From contig NZ_CP061205.1 of NCBI RefSeq assembly GCF_015240255.1, positions 868,001-932,000 of the forward strand: a DNA stretch of 64,000 bases. The letters run 5' to 3'. The notes under the pieces are model-generated. The model worked only from the letters and a program-made list of their open reading frames with translations, made no database searches and was not told the DNA's origin. Source of the DNA: Kordiimonas pumila. Lineage in GTDB: Bacteria; Pseudomonadota; Alphaproteobacteria; Sphingomonadales; Kordiimonadaceae. Made by a program: the position numbers and the translations under genes. Below are positions 62,918 to 64,000 of the stretch, in pieces (positions within the stretch are counted from its first letter, which is position 1; every line of letters begins with the position of its first letter).

Positions 62918-63985
62918 ATGATCCTTGCTTGTCCGGCATGTGACGCAAAATTTAAAATTCCTACCGGTGCATTACCTCCGGGTGGGCGCAAGGTTCGCTG
63001 TGCCAAATGTTCACATAGCTGGCACGCAGACCCCGTTGTCGTTGCAAAACAACAGGTAGCGGTTGCCGCGGCTATTGTAAAAACTACACCGCCCCCAAAA
63101 CCAAAGCCTGCGCCAGTTCAAAACTTTGATGGCACTTTAGATGCAAAAACTGCTGAAGAAACCGCAGCACTGCGCCGTACAGTGAAGGGGGTTGTAGACA
63201 AACCTGCCATAAGCGCACCGCCAGTAGAGGATGACATTTTTGACGAGGACGGCAGTTCCTCTGGCCCGCCACTAAGCTCTGATGATGACTTTGGTGTGAG
63301 TGCTGCTGTGCGCGCGCACATGGGCGATGATTTTGCTCGAGATATGGATGAGCCAAGTGATGACCCGGAAGTTGATGAGGATGATGAAGATTACGGTGAT
63401 GACTTTTTGGCCAAGCGCCGTGCGGATCAGCGTCGACAAAATGCCAGAGAATCAGCGGATCGTCAGCATAAATTGATTATGGGTGGCTGGATTGCCCTTT
63501 TGCTGTTCTGGCTTATTACATTCTATGTTCTGGTTTTTGAAAAAGAGCGCATGCTCTATAAGTTCCCTGGGATTGAGCCGCTCTACACGTTTTTTGGTAG
63601 CATGGATGAAAAAGATTTATACATGCCGGAAGAGGGTGAGAAGGTAACACCGCCCCTGACGGAGGCTGAGGTATATATCTCAGCCAAACTTGATAATACC
63701 CGCACGAAAATTGAGCTTGTTGACGGTGAAGAAAAGCTGATGGTGCAGGGCTATGTAGAAAATCTGGGCATTACTGGGGCTAATGTTCCACAGGTGCTTG
63801 TTCAGATTGTGGATAATGACGGCGCTGTTCTGGATGAATGGGTGGTGGACCCTGTGGGGCTTATCATTCGCAGTAAAGGCAGGGCTTATTTTACCAGTAT
63901 GCGGGATGTTCCCGTTGGCATTGCCAATGTTGCTGTTTCCGTAATTGATGGATCACGTTCAGGCACAAGTGGTGAGTACCCTTAA
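62918..63985 (+). CDS. Zinc-ribbon (MJ0042) membrane protein with DUF3426-like C-terminus
   Basis: A 355-residue protein. The N-terminal MILACPACDAKFKIPTGALP with CAKCSHSW is the MJ0042 zinc ribbon (four Cys, residues 5-33). A Pro-rich and then strongly acidic region follows (about 50-180), then a basic stretch, one transmembrane helix (about 190-208, GGWIALLLFWLITFYVLVF), and a periplasmic beta-domain of the DUF3426 kind. It faces ftsE, a layout I know from Alphaproteobacteria, suggesting a role in envelope or division control. ATG at 62918 starts right at the zinc ribbon. Confidence 0.88.
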   Translation: MILACPACDAKFKIPTGALPPGGRKVRCAKCSHSWHADPVVVAKQQVAVAAAIVKTTPPPKPKPAPVQNFDGTLDAKTAEETAALRRTVKGVVDKPAISAPPVEDDIFDEDGSSSGPPLSSDDDFGVSAAVRAHMGDDFARDMDEPSDDPEVDEDDEDYGDDFLAKRRADQRRQNARESADRQHKLIMGGWIALLLFWLITFYVLVFEKERMLYKFPGIEPLYTFFGSMDEKDLYMPEEGEKVTPPLTEAEVYISAKLDNTRTKIELVDGEEKLMVQGYVENLGITGANVPQVLVQIVDNDGAVLDEWVVDPVGLIIRSKGRAYFTSMRDVPVGIANVAVSVIDGSRSGTSGEYP

Positions 63986-64000
63986 TATGGATCATTTTTT

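Noticed and set aside
62742-63006. N-terminal extension of FtsE
   Set aside because: The frame is open but the known FtsE N-terminus MISFENVG with a good AGGAGC site starts at 62742, and the extension overlaps the divergent gene.
1-64000. tRNA genes, CRISPR arrays, prophage or insertion sequences
   Set aside because: No tRNA T-loop motifs in intergenic DNA, no regularly spaced repeats, and no transposase, integrase or phage structural protein was found.

Overview
The window is chromosomal DNA from a free-living alphaproteobacterium. The gene families and their order say so: a TauE/TIGR02186 pair, DUF2125 and DUF2336 proteins, ftsE-ftsX facing an MJ0042 zinc-ribbon protein, hisC-tyrC facing metX-metW, and an argB/nucleotidase/dapD/dapE neighbourhood. 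A marine Kordiimonas-like lineage is my guess from overall gene flavour, not a proven identification. I found no rRNA, tRNA, CRISPR array, transposase, integrase or prophage gene. Coding density is high; the only gene-free stretch above 300 bases (19562-19874) holds the SRP RNA.

1-8.9 kb: a cut Mpo1-like gene, a TauE/SafE exporter with its TIGR02186 partner and a TusA-like protein. Then comes a compact unit on the minus strand: a sigma-54-type promoter, a 74-residue protein and an array of three hairpins that share a C-rich loop and end in a terminator. Biotin genes follow as two divergent pairs (bioF-bioD and bioB-bioA), then an M28 peptidase.

8.9-24.4 kb: envelope and housekeeping genes. 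These are a DUF547 protein, a Bax-inhibitor-1 homologue, a YbbA/YbbP-type ABC exporter divergent from a TesA-like esterase, ThpR, a fructosamine-kinase/LMW-phosphatase pair (probable protein deglycation), CobB with pterin dehydratase, a cold-shock protein, NudC, 4.5S RNA, and dnaX-ybaB-recR interrupted by an AT-rich membrane gene and a GIY-YIG gene.

24.3-36 kb: dapE-dapD, a pyrimidine nucleotidase and argB, a set I know as neighbours in this class. Here a molybdate uptake locus (modE-modABC with a recognisable ModE box) and a diguanylate cyclase/DUF2336 pair sit between them.

36-46 kb: mixed metabolism and transport. It includes an MFS carrier, a membrane-only CDF transporter, an AstE/AspA-like hydrolase, ferrochelatase, a PCu(A)C copper chaperone, prolyl aminopeptidase, a divergent nucleotidyltransferase/ATP-grasp pair and an MmgE/PrpD protein.

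46-56 kb: a four-gene Mla-type lipid transport operon whose permease carries an N-terminal STAS domain, a methyltransferase, a DEAD-box helicase, a secreted six-repeat cysteine/tryptophan protein, an RraA-like protein, a lone flagellin and a stand-alone AraC-type DNA-binding domain.

56-64 kb: metX-metW, hisC-tyrC, DUF2125, ydcF, ftsX-ftsE and a zinc-ribbon membrane protein.

The best candidates for something undescribed are the sigma-54/small-protein/triple-hairpin unit (2600-3002), the secreted repeat protein (52143-52817) and the nucleotidyltransferase/ATP-grasp pair (42450-44474).
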